From: Caldilineaceae bacterium | GTDB taxonomy: Bacteria; Chloroflexota; Anaerolineae; Caldilineales; Caldilineaceae | DNA: 31,977 nucleotides | Assembly: GCA_020634815.1 (NCBI GenBank) | Contig: JACKBA010000054.1 | Span: 1-31,977 of the forward strand | Direction of reading: 5' to 3' | In this document: piece after piece, positions 7,527 through 15,391 of the stretch | Position numbering within the stretch: position 1 is the stretch's first letter | Layout of the letters: the number at the start of each line of letters is the position of its first letter | The notes under the pieces: model-generated | What the model was told of the DNA's origin: nothing | Seen by the model: only the letters and a program-made list of their open reading frames with translations | Databases searched by the model: none | Translations under genes and position numbers: made by a program

Positions 7527-7638
7527 TCTCCCGCATCGCGCATCACGTTTGACCTCTCATGCATCACGCATCAGGCCTCACGTCTCACGCTTTACTCATC
7601 ACTCATCACGTTTGACGCATGACGTTTGACGTTTGACC
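7527..7638. repeat. Array of 16 degenerate heptamers
   Basis: Sixteen consecutive 7-base units in unbroken register, of the general form YNTSACG (for example CATCACG, TCTCACG, TTTGACG). ACGTTTGAC recurs four times (7545, 7608, 7622, 7629). It fills the gap between two convergent genes and ends eight bases from the stop codon of the SUI1-type gene. Confidence 0.85.
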
Positions 7639-7646
7639 CGTCCCGC

Positions 7647-7976
7647 CTACCCGCCCGCCTTCTTCGCCTGATAACCAAGTCCCTGGAGAATCGCCACGAT
7701 CTTGTCGCGCTGATCGCCCTGAATCTCGATGACCTGGCCCTTGACCGCTCCGCCTGTGCCCAGGCTATTCTTCAACTGCTTGCAAAGCTTTTCCAGTTCG
7801 GCCGGTGCGGCGGTGACACCGGTGACGAGCGAGACCGTCTTGCCGCCGCGCCCCTTGCGCTCGATGCCGACGCGCACGGACTGCTGCTTTGGCGGCACGG
7901 CTTTGCCCTTCGGTGTGGGTGCAGGTTCCGGATCCGGATCGGTGGAAAAGACGGTGCGGCGATTTGAATCGGCCAT
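7647..7976 (-). CDS. SUI1/YciH-family translation initiation factor
   Basis: Bacterial homologue of eIF1/SUI1, 109 residues. After a Pro/Lys-rich N-terminus (DPDPEPAPTPKGKAVPPKQQ) the SUI1 domain covers about 33-104 with its two signatures: VRVGIERKGRGGKTVSLVTG and GTGGAVKGQVIEIQGDQRDK. The family binds the small ribosomal subunit in eukaryotes and archaea; the role of the bacterial version is less clear, so I give no symbol. I chose the ATG at 7976, close to the domain length of YciH; the frame is open further upstream without a better start. It lies 43 bases downstream of the esterase gene and is probably co-transcribed with it. Confidence 0.9.
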   Translation of the reverse strand: MADSNRRTVFSTDPDPEPAPTPKGKAVPPKQQSVRVGIERKGRGGKTVSLVTGVTAAPAELEKLCKQLKNSLGTGGAVKGQVIEIQGDQRDKIVAILQGLGYQAKKAGG

Positions 7977-8019
7977 GAGCAATAACCTCGATAGTGGGAG
8001 GAGTGGGTGTGACCGGCGA

Positions 8020-9042
8020 TCAGGTGGCGGGCACGCGCCGGCGGACAAAACGGCCCATGGTTGCGAGCGCCTGGCGAGCCTTTGGCTCCAGCATCCAGGT
8101 GAAGTGCCAGACATGCACCATGTGAGCGTACACTTCGAGCGTCACGTCGACGCCGGCCGCCTGCGCGCGCGTCGCAAAGCGCCGGCTGTCGTCCAGCAGC
8201 ATCTCGGCCGAACCGGCCTGGATCAGCAACGGCGGCAGCCCGGTGAGGTCGGCGTAGAGCGGCGAAATCAGCGGGTCGTGTGCATCGTGGTCCGTGGCAT
8301 ACATGCTCGCCGTTGCCCGCAGGATGTCCGAGTTGAGAAAATCGGTCGGTTCGTTGACGGCCATAGTCTCACCGGAGAGGGTGAGATCCAGCCAGGGCGA
8401 GATGCACGCCGCACCAGCCGGCAGCGGCATGCCGGCGTCGCGCAGGGCCAGCAGCAGGGCAATGCTCAGCCCGCCGCCCGCCGAGTCGCCGGCAAGGACG
8501 ATCTGTTCCGGCGCCAGGCCGTGCTCGGTGAGCAGCCACCAGTACGCTGTCCACGCATCTTCGACCGCTGCCGGGTACGGGTGTTCGGGCGCCAGGCGAT
8601 AGTCCAGCGCAAAGATGCGCGCGCCGGCGGTGTCGGCCAGCCGCGTCGTGACCGCGGCGTGAGTGGCCGGCGATCCGCAGACATAGCCGCCGCCGTGCAG
8701 GTAGAGAATCACGCGGCCTGGCGCGGAGGACGACGTCTCGACCCACTCGCCGGCAAGGTGCAGAAACTGGACGCGGCGCCGCGTGGCCCGTGTCGGATAG
8801 CTCAGGCGCGTGACGCGATCCAGCGGGGCGCGGATCTCGTCGGCGCTGCGGATGGTGCCGCTGGGCGTGCCGAGCGTCATCATCTCGACGACGCCGGCGT
8901 AGGGTAGCGACCAGTCCGCCACGCGCGGCGTGTGGCGTGCGCGATCGGCCAGCGTTCGATAGCCGGCGCGCGCAACGAGCCGATTTATGGCAAAATAGGC
9001 ATTGGCTTCTTTGGCGACGCGACGCACTGGTTCCTGGAGCAT
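8020..9042 (-). CDS. Alpha/beta-hydrolase, HSL-family esterase/acetylhydrolase
   Basis: Cytoplasmic esterase of the hormone-sensitive-lipase family, 340 residues. It shows the oxyanion motif HGGG at 116-119 and the nucleophile elbow GDSAGG at 185-190 (Ser187). The acid is expected in the segment SAEMLLDDS (278-286) and the catalytic His is His310 in HMVHVWH. APEHPYPAAVEDAW (151-164) is also a family mark. Substrates are usually short acyl esters; the natural one is unknown. The likely transcription start coincides with the ATG, so it may be leaderless. It is divergent from the TIM-barrel gene at 9098. Confidence 0.92.
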   Translation of the reverse strand: MLQEPVRRVAKEANAYFAINRLVARAGYRTLADRARHTPRVADWSLPYAGVVEMMTLGTPSGTIRSADEIRAPLDRVTRLSYPTRATRRRVQFLHLAGEWVETSSSAPGRVILYLHGGGYVCGSPATHAAVTTRLADTAGARIFALDYRLAPEHPYPAAVEDAWTAYWWLLTEHGLAPEQIVLAGDSAGGGLSIALLLALRDAGMPLPAGAACISPWLDLTLSGETMAVNEPTDFLNSDILRATASMYATDHDAHDPLISPLYADLTGLPPLLIQAGSAEMLLDDSRRFATRAQAAGVDVTLEVYAHMVHVWHFTWMLEPKARQALATMGRFVRRRVPAT

Positions 9043-9048
9043 GGCCTG

Positions 9049-9077
9049 ATTCTAGCCAAAAGGCTTGCATGAGCCAA
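9049..9077 (-). promoter_or_regulatory. Promoter of the esterase gene, probably leaderless
   Basis: On the - strand TTGGCT (9077-9072), a 17-base spacer and TAGAAT (9054-9049). Only six bases separate the -10 from the ATG at 9042, so transcription should begin at or next to the A of the start codon. Confidence 0.55.
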
Positions 9078-9097
9078 ATGATCGAAACGGAGACAAC

Positions 9098-9970
9098 ATG
9101 CTTTCCTTGACAAGCGACTACGTGATCGGCACGGGCGATCCCTCCCCTTATCTGCGACTCATGGCGGAGGCGGGCTATACCCACGTGCACTGGTGCCACC
9201 AGTGGCGATCCGATTTTCTCTACGCCGACAGTGAGATCGAACAGATCGGCCGCTGGCTGGACGAGTACGGTCTCAAGCTCAACGATGTGCACGGCTCGGA
9301 AGGCATCGAGAAGTTCTGGTACGCACCCGAAGAATATGCGCGGCTTGCCGGCATCGAGCTGGTCAAGAACCGTATCGACTTCACGGCGAAGCTGGGCGGC
9401 GACGCGGTGGTCATGCACGTCTATCCGCCCACCGTGCGCCCGGACCTGGCGCCCTACAACGACTTTCTCTTCGACCAGATCCGCCGTTCGCTGGACGATC
9501 TGCAATCATACGCAGTTGAACGCGGCGTGCGCATCGCGCTGGAGAATCTCATCGACTTTGCGGCTACCGAAGCGAAGGTTGCCGACGTGACGCAGGTGGG
9601 CGACAATGCGGAGTTGCTGGCGCGCCTGCTCGCCGCCTACCCACCCGAATTCCTGGGTCTTTGCTTCGACTCCGGCCACGCCATCCTCGGCCGCGACCGC
9701 ACGGATACGTACGCGCCGCTCTTCGACCGCCTTGTCGTACTGCACCTGCATGACAACGACGGAATCGACGACCAGCACCTGCCTGTCTACGATGGCGTCG
9801 TGCAGTGGGAACGGGTGGCCGCGCTGATCGCGGCGTCGCCCTACAGCAAGCCCCTCAGCTTTGAACTTTCGATCAACCACAGCGGCTTTTCAGAACCGGC
9901 CGAATTCCTGGCCTACGCGATGGAAGGCTGCCGGCGCTTTGCGCGCCTGGTGGAAGCGACCGCGCGCTAG
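9098..9970 (+). CDS. TIM-barrel sugar phosphate isomerase/epimerase-like protein
   Basis: Xylose-isomerase-like (AP endonuclease 2 superfamily) TIM-barrel protein, 290 residues, expected to bind a divalent metal and isomerise or epimerise a sugar. Barrel-strand signatures: YTHVHWCHQW, LKLNDVHGSEG, DAVVMHVYPP, GVRIALENL, LGLCFDSGHAILG, VVLHLHDNDG and PLSFELSINH. The acids and His in ALENL, FDSGHA and HLHDND are the usual metal ligands. The ATG at 9098 has CGGAGA five bases upstream and is preferred to the TTG at 9065. The substrate cannot be inferred; no sugar operon surrounds it. Its stop codon overlaps that of the convergent permease gene. Confidence 0.85.
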   Translation: MLSLTSDYVIGTGDPSPYLRLMAEAGYTHVHWCHQWRSDFLYADSEIEQIGRWLDEYGLKLNDVHGSEGIEKFWYAPEEYARLAGIELVKNRIDFTAKLGGDAVVMHVYPPTVRPDLAPYNDFLFDQIRRSLDDLQSYAVERGVRIALENLIDFAATEAKVADVTQVGDNAELLARLLAAYPPEFLGLCFDSGHAILGRDRTDTYAPLFDRLVVLHLHDNDGIDDQHLPVYDGVVQWERVAALIAASPYSKPLSFELSINHSGFSEPAEFLAYAMEGCRRFARLVEATAR

Positions 9971-10875
9971 ACGATCGCCAGCACGATGGTGAGCGTGATG
10001 GCGCTGGCCACCGTGGAGAAGAGTACGGCCGTCGTCACAAAGTCGGGGATGAGGTCGTGCTCCAGGGCGATGAGCGAGGTCAACACGGCGGCGGGCATGG
10101 CGGCCTGCACAATGCCCACGCTGCGCTCGATCCCCGTGATGCCGAAAAAGCCGACGAGCAGCAGCGCCAGCGCCGGGCTGACGAGCAGGCGCACGAGGCT
10201 GGAGGTGACCACGTGGCGGTCGATGTGCGGGCGCCCCATGCCGGCAAGCTGGATGCCCAGCGTGATGAGCATAATGGGGATGAGCGCGCCGGCCATGAGC
10301 GCGACGGCGCGGTCGATGAACATGGGCATGGGGATGTCGAGCCAGTTGACCAGGAAGGCAGGTAGTACCGCGATCACGCCGGGCGTGGTAAAGGCTGCCC
10401 ACACGGCCTTCCAGCGCGTGCCGCCGCGGTTCCACGTCGCAGCCATAACGCCGACGAGAAAGCCAAAGGTGCTGCCGGTCAGGAAGAAGATTGACGCCGG
10501 CAGCATCCCCGCGCTGCCCACCTTGAAGTCGATGACCGGCAGGCCGAAGTTGCCCACGTTGCCGAACGCAGCGATGAGCACATAGGCCGCGACTAATTGC
10601 GGGCCGGCGCCAAGCAGCCGCGCCGCCAGAAATGCCACGACGATCGTCCCCGCTGTCACCACGATGAAGAAGGCCGCCATGCGCAGTGCCAGTTCGAGCT
10701 GGACTTCGGCCTTGCTGAAGACATTGAAGATGAAGGCAGGCACCAGGATATAGTAGGCCAACTTGGAGAGCGTGCGCGGCTCCATGCCCAGGCGCGGGCC
10801 GGCCAGGTAGCCGATGAGCACCAGGGCAAAGACCGGCAGCAGAATGTTCAGAAAAATGCTGGCGAGTTCGAGCAT
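9967..10875 (-). CDS. AEC-family permease (auxin efflux carrier-like)
   Basis: Integral membrane transporter of 302 residues with about ten hydrophobic helices, in the AEC/bile-acid-arsenite-riboflavin-type fold. Typical features are the N-terminal half ILLPVFALVLIGYLAG, the repeat-like second half starting IPIMLITLGIQLAG, and the broken-helix motif AFGNVGNFGLPV. Relatives export or import organic acids (malonate, malate) or other small solutes; the substrate here is unknown. The start is the ATG at 10875 with no evident Shine-Dalgarno. The gene ends in the CTAG shared with the TIM-barrel gene. Confidence 0.9.
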   Translation of the reverse strand: MLELASIFLNILLPVFALVLIGYLAGPRLGMEPRTLSKLAYYILVPAFIFNVFSKAEVQLELALRMAAFFIVVTAGTIVVAFLAARLLGAGPQLVAAYVLIAAFGNVGNFGLPVIDFKVGSAGMLPASIFFLTGSTFGFLVGVMAATWNRGGTRWKAVWAAFTTPGVIAVLPAFLVNWLDIPMPMFIDRAVALMAGALIPIMLITLGIQLAGMGRPHIDRHVVTSSLVRLLVSPALALLLVGFFGITGIERSVGIVQAAMPAAVLTSLIALEHDLIPDFVTTAVLFSTVASAITLTIVLAIV

Positions 10876-10983
10876 GAGGAATCGACCGATCGTGTTGGTT
10901 GGTGGACGGACGCTGCTGCCAACCAGTGTACAGGTCGATCTGTCTATCCCGCGAACCGGCGGCTGGGGGAAATGGCCGATCGG

Positions 10984-11769
10984 CTACTTCAGATTGTACA
11001 GGGGGCTGCCAATGGCCTGGCCGCCATCGACGAGAATGGTGGCGCCGGTGGTGAAGCTGGAGGCCGGCGACGCCAGGTAGAGCGCGATGCCGGCGATCTC
11101 CTCCGGCTCCGCCATGCGCTGCTGCGGGATCGCGGCCAGCGTCGCCGTGTTGAGCTGCTCGTCGGCCCAGATGGCCGCGCTGAACTTCGTTTTGACAAAG
11201 CCGGGCGCGATGGCGTTGACCTGGACGTTGAGCGGCGCCAACTCGGCCGCCAGCACCTCGGTGAGCATGATGACGCCGGCCTTGGTGACGCAGTAGACGC
11301 CCATGCCCGGCTGAGGCGTCTTGCCGGCGATGGAGGCCATGTTGATGATCTTGCCACCGCCGCGCGCCTGCATGGAGGGCACGCATGCCTTGATCAGCCG
11401 TAGATAGCCCTTGACGTTGACGTCGAAGGTCTTGTCCCAATGGCTCTCTTCGGCGGTCAGCACCGGCCCGAAGTGCGGGTTGGTGGCGGCGTTGTTGACG
11501 ACGATGTCGACGCCGCCGTACGCATCCACCGTTGCGGCGACGAGCGCCTCGACGGCCGCGGCGTCGCCCGTGTGCGCGGCGATGGCGGTTGCCTCACCCC
11601 CCGCCGTGCAAATCTGCGCGGCGACGGCATCGACGGCTTCCTGCTTGCGGCTCGACACGACGACCTTCGCCCCGGCGCCGGCCAACGCCAGCGCGATCGC
11701 CTCGCCGATACCGCGCGACGCGCCCGTTACAATCGCCACTTTGCCGGACAGATCAAAAATCTTGGTCAT
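10984..11769 (-). CDS. Short-chain dehydrogenase/reductase
   Basis: Classical SDR oxidoreductase of 261 residues. TGASRGIG (15-22) binds NAD(P); NNAA (92-95), Ser146 in NMASIAG, Tyr159 and Lys163 (YCVTK) complete the active site; the C-terminal VDGGQAIG is standard. Close in style to the DHRS4/acyl- or carbonyl-reductase group; the substrate is not predictable. The start is the ATG at 11769. An inverted heptamer array lies just upstream, between it and the co-directional enoyl-CoA isomerase gene, so it may be the last gene of the pur-led transcript if that hairpin does not terminate it. Confidence 0.9.
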   Translation of the reverse strand: MTKIFDLSGKVAIVTGASRGIGEAIALALAGAGAKVVVSSRKQEAVDAVAAQICTAGGEATAIAAHTGDAAAVEALVAATVDAYGGVDIVVNNAATNPHFGPVLTAEESHWDKTFDVNVKGYLRLIKACVPSMQARGGGKIINMASIAGKTPQPGMGVYCVTKAGVIMLTEVLAAELAPLNVQVNAIAPGFVKTKFSAAIWADEQLNTATLAAIPQQRMAEPEEIAGIALYLASPASSFTTGATILVDGGQAIGSPLYNLK

Positions 11770-11788
11770 GAGAAGGATGCGCTCCTGC

Positions 11789-11850
11789 AATCTCGAATCT
11801 CCAATCTCCAGTCATAGACCGAGAGATTGGAGATTCGAGATTCGAGATTA
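11789..11850. repeat. Inverted heptamer array forming a 20-bp hairpin
   Basis: Left arm: three heptamers (AATCTCG, AATCTCC, AATCTCC; 11789-11809). Right arm: four (GAGATTG, GAGATTC, GAGATTC, GAGATTA; 11823-11850). Positions 11789-11808 and 11823-11842 are perfectly complementary with a 14-base loop. The last heptamer contains the TAA stop of the upstream gene. No T-run follows on the - strand, so simple intrinsic termination is doubtful. Confidence 0.92.
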
Positions 11851-12636
11851 CTCACCGGTGAAGATCGGCTGTCGCTTCTGCAGGAAGGCCATTACGCCCT
11901 CCTGGTGGTCACGGGTCGCAATCGCCTGCGCCTGCAACTCGGCCTCGTACTCGATAGCCGCGTCGAGGCTGCAATGCATGGCCGCGTTGAGCGCCTGCTT
12001 GGTCCAGCCCAGGGCTTTGGTCGGCCGCTGCGCCAATTCGTTCGCCCACTCCATGGCCTTGTGCATGAGGAAGGAGGCGGTCACCACCTGGTTGCAGAGA
12101 CCCACTTCCAGGCAGCGCGGCGCGGATAGGCGCTCGGCCTCGATGCAAAGTTGCAGCGCACGGCTGTAGCCGACCATGCGCGCCATGAACCACGTCGAAC
12201 CGGCGTCGGGCACCAGGCCGATGTTGGAGAAGGCTTGCAGGATGTAGGCGTCGTCGGCCATGATGCGCAGATCGCACGCCAGGGCCAGCGACGCGCCGGC
12301 GCCAGCCGCCCCGCCGTTGATCGCGCCGATGACAATCTTTGGCATGGTTACCATACGCTCGATGAGCGGCTTGTAGTGGGTGCGGATGGCGTCGCGCACG
12401 TTGGAGGCATCGACCGGGCCGGTGAAGATGCTCAGATCCTGGCCGGCGCTGAAGGTTGGCCCCTCGCCGGTCAGCACGATGGCGCGCACGCCGGCGTCTT
12501 CCTCGGCGCGGCAGAAGGCATCGTCCAGTTCGCCGAGCATCTCCGGCGTGAAGGCGTTGCGGCGTTCGGGCCGGTTCATGCGGATAAGCGCGACGGCATC
12601 GTCGACCGAATAGAGTACAGTCTTGTAGTCACTCAT
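11848..12636 (-). CDS. Enoyl-CoA hydratase/isomerase, PaaG-like
   Basis: Crotonase-family enzyme of 262 residues acting on an acyl-CoA. The oxyanion-hole segments are NAFTPEM with FSAGQDLS and IGAINGGAAGAGASLALACD. The Glu of true hydratases in the GAGASLALA helix is replaced by Ser114. The second active-site segment reads FSNIGLVPDAGSTW with Asp144, the arrangement of PaaG-type isomerases (ring-opening isomerase of phenylacetate catabolism) rather than crotonase. No other paa gene is in the window, so the pathway is open. GAGG lies eight bases before the ATG at 12636. The gene is 18 bases downstream of purF and probably co-transcribed. Confidence 0.88.
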   Translation of the reverse strand: MSDYKTVLYSVDDAVALIRMNRPERRNAFTPEMLGELDDAFCRAEEDAGVRAIVLTGEGPTFSAGQDLSIFTGPVDASNVRDAIRTHYKPLIERMVTMPKIVIGAINGGAAGAGASLALACDLRIMADDAYILQAFSNIGLVPDAGSTWFMARMVGYSRALQLCIEAERLSAPRCLEVGLCNQVVTASFLMHKAMEWANELAQRPTKALGWTKQALNAAMHCSLDAAIEYEAELQAQAIATRDHQEGVMAFLQKRQPIFTGE

Positions 12637-12654
12637 TGCGAACCTCGGATTCGG

Positions 12655-14076
12655 TTAATCGCCCCACACGTTGGCGAACTTCTCTTTTTCTTGAAGTTCG
12701 ATCAGCGGAATTGGGGTAGAGAAGGGATAGTCGCCGGTGAAGCACGCATTGCAGTAGCCGCTTTCGGCCTTGAGCGCACGCATCATGCCGGAGATGGTCA
12801 GAAACGCCAGCGAGTCGGCGCCGATATGTTCGCAGATCTCGTCGACGCTCTTGTTGGCGGAGATCAGTTCGTCCTGGCTGGCCATATCCACGCCCATAAA
12901 GCACGGGAACTTGATGGGCGGGCAGGCCACGCGCACATGAACCTCCTTGGCGCCGGCGTCGCGCAGCATCTTGACCAGCGGGCCGGAGGTGTTGCCGCGC
13001 ACGATGGAGTCGTCGACCAGCACGACGCGCTTGCCCTTGAGATTCTCCGGCAGCGGGTTGAACTTCATGGCGACGCCGACCCGGCGCAACTCGTTGGAGG
13101 GCTGGATGAAGGTGCGGCCAATGTAGCGGCTCTTGATCAGCCCCTCGCTGTAGGGAATGCCGCTCTTCTGAGCATAGCCGATGGCGTGCGGCGTGCCCGA
13201 ATCCGGCACCGGCACGACGATGTCGGCGTGGGCGGGCGATTCCTTGGCCAGTTGTTTGCCCAGCTTCTGGCGCGTCTGGTGGACGAGCTTGCCGTTGAGC
13301 AGGCTGTCGGGGCGCGCAAAGTAGATCTGCTCGAAGGTGCAGAAGGCGAGCGGTTGCGGCGGCGCGCCCTGCACGATGTCGTAGCCGTTGGCATCGATGC
13401 GCACGACCTCGCCGGGCTGGATCTCGCGCACCAGCTCGGCGCCGATGGTGGCGAACGCGCAACTCTCCGACGCCAGCACATGGCCGCCGCCCGCCAGCTT
13501 GCCGAGCACCAGCGGCCGCAGCCCCCACGGGTCGCGCACACCGTAGACCGCATCGCGCGTCAGGATCACCAGCGCATAGGCGCCTTCCGCACGCGCCATG
13601 ACGATGCGAATGCGCGCCAGCCAGTCGCCGCCGCTGCCTGCCAGCAGGTGCAGGATCACCTCGCTGTCGCTGGAGGTGGAGAGACCGACGCCACGCTCGA
13701 GCAGTTCGCGCCGCAACTGCGGCGCGTTGATCAGGTTGCCGTTGTGGCCAATGGCCAGCGGGCCGTCGAGCGTCTCGATGACGTAGGGTTGCGTGTTGCG
13801 CAGCTTGGGCGATCCGGTGGTGGAGTAGCGCGTGTGGCCGATGGCGAGGTGCCCCAACAGGTAGCGCAGGTTGTCCTCGTCGAAGACCTGCGAGACCAGT
13901 CCCATGCCCTTGTGCACGTGCGCCACCTTGCCGTCGCTGGTGACGATGCCGGCTGCCTCCTGCCCGCGATGTTGCAGGGCATAGAGGGCGAAGAAAGTGT
14001 AGCGGGCTACCTCGGCCCCAGATGCATAGATGCCAAAAATGCCGCACTCTTCGTGGAGTTTGTCGTCCGGAAACAT
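12655..14076 (-). CDS. purF: Amidophosphoribosyltransferase PurF
   Basis: First committed enzyme of purine synthesis, making 5-phosphoribosylamine from PRPP and glutamine. The 473-residue product has a ten-residue propeptide (MFPDDKLHEE) before Cys11, which becomes the N-terminal nucleophile of the glutaminase domain (CGIFGIY). The PRPP loop VVLVDDSIVRGNTS is at 351-364. Four Cys at the positions used for the 4Fe-4S cluster of the Bacillus-type enzyme are present: Cys246 (FCTFEQIYF), Cys392 (PCFMGVDM), Cys442 and Cys445 (GYCNAC). I use the ATG at 14076, with a G-rich ribosome site, rather than a start four codons upstream. The gene lies downstream of purK behind a heptamer hairpin array. Confidence 0.97.
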   Translation of the reverse strand: MFPDDKLHEECGIFGIYASGAEVARYTFFALYALQHRGQEAAGIVTSDGKVAHVHKGMGLVSQVFDEDNLRYLLGHLAIGHTRYSTTGSPKLRNTQPYVIETLDGPLAIGHNGNLINAPQLRRELLERGVGLSTSSDSEVILHLLAGSGGDWLARIRIVMARAEGAYALVILTRDAVYGVRDPWGLRPLVLGKLAGGGHVLASESCAFATIGAELVREIQPGEVVRIDANGYDIVQGAPPQPLAFCTFEQIYFARPDSLLNGKLVHQTRQKLGKQLAKESPAHADIVVPVPDSGTPHAIGYAQKSGIPYSEGLIKSRYIGRTFIQPSNELRRVGVAMKFNPLPENLKGKRVVLVDDSIVRGNTSGPLVKMLRDAGAKEVHVRVACPPIKFPCFMGVDMASQDELISANKSVDEICEHIGADSLAFLTISGMMRALKAESGYCNACFTGDYPFSTPIPLIELQEKEKFANVWGD

Positions 14077-14085
14077 GCAGCCCCC

Positions 14086-14205
14086 CAATAATGGTCAATG
14101 GGCAACGGTCAATGGTGAATTGGCAACGACGGCGTCAAATGATCAATACGAGAGACAACCTGTCGACGCCATTGACCATTCACCGTTAGCAATTGACCGT
14201 TGACT
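14086..14205. repeat. Inverted heptamer array between purK and purF
   Basis: Left part, in register from 14086: CAATAAT, GGTCAAT, GGGCAAC, GGTCAAT, GGTGAAT, TGGCAAC (to 14127). Right part 14171-14205: ATTGACC, ATTCACC, GTTAGCA, ATTGACC, GTTGACT. The right part is the approximate reverse complement of the left, with a 43-base spacer. The final heptamer overlaps the purK stop codon (14204-14206). Confidence 0.88.
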
Positions 14206-15391
14206 ATTTCTGCCCCGTCGCCCGTGCCGTCAACGCGGTTCGTGCCCGTAGCGCGTTCTCCCGCGCCGCTTCTATTGTACCCGCCACCGCGGTCAGATGT
14301 CCCATTTTGCGACCGATGCGCGGCGTTTGTTTGCCGTACAGGTGCAGCTTGACGCCAGGCACCGCCAATCCCGCTGCCCAGTCCGGCTCGCCTGCTTCCC
14401 ACAAGTCACCAAGCAGGTTGACCATGGCTGCCGGGCGCAGCAGTTCGGTCGAGCCGAGGGGCAGCCCGCAGATGGCGCGCGCCTGCTGCTCGAACTGGCT
14501 CGTGGCCGCCGCCTCAATGGTCAGGTGGCCGGAGTTGTGCGGTCGCGGCGCCAGCTCGTTGATGAGCAACCGCCCGCCGCGATCCAGGAACATCTCCACG
14601 CAAAGCACGCCGACGACGTCGAGTTGCTCCAACACGGTGCGCGCCAGGTCGACGGCCTCCTGCGCGGTGCGCGGGTCGACGGCCGCCGGCGCAGTCGACA
14701 GGTCGAGGATGTGGTCGCGGTGCACGTTCTCGATGACGCCCCAGTGAGCGAAGCTGCCGTCCAGCCCGCGCGCGGCCACGACCGATACCTCGCGCTCGAA
14801 GTCCACAAAGCCCTCCAGGATCGCCTCCTGCCGGCCGATATTCGCCCAGGTGGCGCCGGCCTGCGCGGCGTCGTCGATGCGCGCCTGGCCCTTGCCGTCA
14901 TACCCGAATGCCGCAGTCTTCAAGACCGCCGGCGTACCGATACGGGCAACCGCTGTCGCCAGGTCAATCTCTGATCGAACGGCGGCAAAGGGCGTCACGG
15001 GCAACCCCGCACCGGCCAGGAAAGTCTTCTCGCGCAGGCGCTGCTGCGTGGTATGCAGCACGTGGCCGCCGGGGCGCACGGGGACGCCCTCCTGAGCCGC
15101 GATTTCAGCCACCGCTGCGGCGACATTCTCGAACTCGAAGGTGACGACATCGACCTGGCGCACGAAATCGCGCACGGCGTCGAGATCGTCGTACGGCGCG
15201 CAGACTTCGCGGTCCGTAACCTGCCCGGTGGGCGAGTTCGCTTCGGGCGAAAAGGTATGGATGCGGTAGCCCATCGCGCGAGCCGCAAGGGCCAACATGC
15301 GGCCAAGTTGCCCGCTGCCAAAGACGCCGATGACGGCGGGTGGGTAGAGTACAGCTTGCGGACGAAACTCTTTATGGGGCACGGGTACCAT
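14204..15391 (-). CDS. purK: 5-(carboxyamino)imidazole ribonucleotide synthase PurK
   Basis: ATP-grasp enzyme that carboxylates AIR to N5-CAIR, the substrate of PurE. The 395-residue product shows the N-terminal VIGVFGSGQLGRMLALAA, KTAAFGYDGKGQ (the ATP-grasp glycine loop), EREVSVVAARG, VEMFLDRGGRLLINELAPRP then HNSGH, which is diagnostic for PurK, and the C-terminal HLYGKQTPRIGRKMGHLTA. The ATG at 15391 lies inside the 3' end of the DUF3368 gene (20-base overlap), so purK is translationally tied to the toxin gene rather than to purE. Confidence 0.96.
   Translation of the reverse strand: MVPVPHKEFRPQAVLYPPAVIGVFGSGQLGRMLALAARAMGYRIHTFSPEANSPTGQVTDREVCAPYDDLDAVRDFVRQVDVVTFEFENVAAAVAEIAAQEGVPVRPGGHVLHTTQQRLREKTFLAGAGLPVTPFAAVRSEIDLATAVARIGTPAVLKTAAFGYDGKGQARIDDAAQAGATWANIGRQEAILEGFVDFEREVSVVAARGLDGSFAHWGVIENVHRDHILDLSTAPAAVDPRTAQEAVDLARTVLEQLDVVGVLCVEMFLDRGGRLLINELAPRPHNSGHLTIEAAATSQFEQQARAICGLPLGSTELLRPAAMVNLLGDLWEAGEPDWAAGLAVPGVKLHLYGKQTPRIGRKMGHLTAVAGTIEAARENALRARTALTARATGQK

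Noticed and set aside
7527..7638. CRISPR array
   Set aside because: Units are 7 bases with no spacers of 30 or more bases and no cas genes nearby.
12151..14091. 646-codon open frame on the + strand opposite purF and the enoyl-CoA isomerase
   Set aside because: Antisense frame produced by GC-rich codon bias; the translation is Arg/Gly/His-rich without motifs, and the opposite strand carries two clear enzymes.
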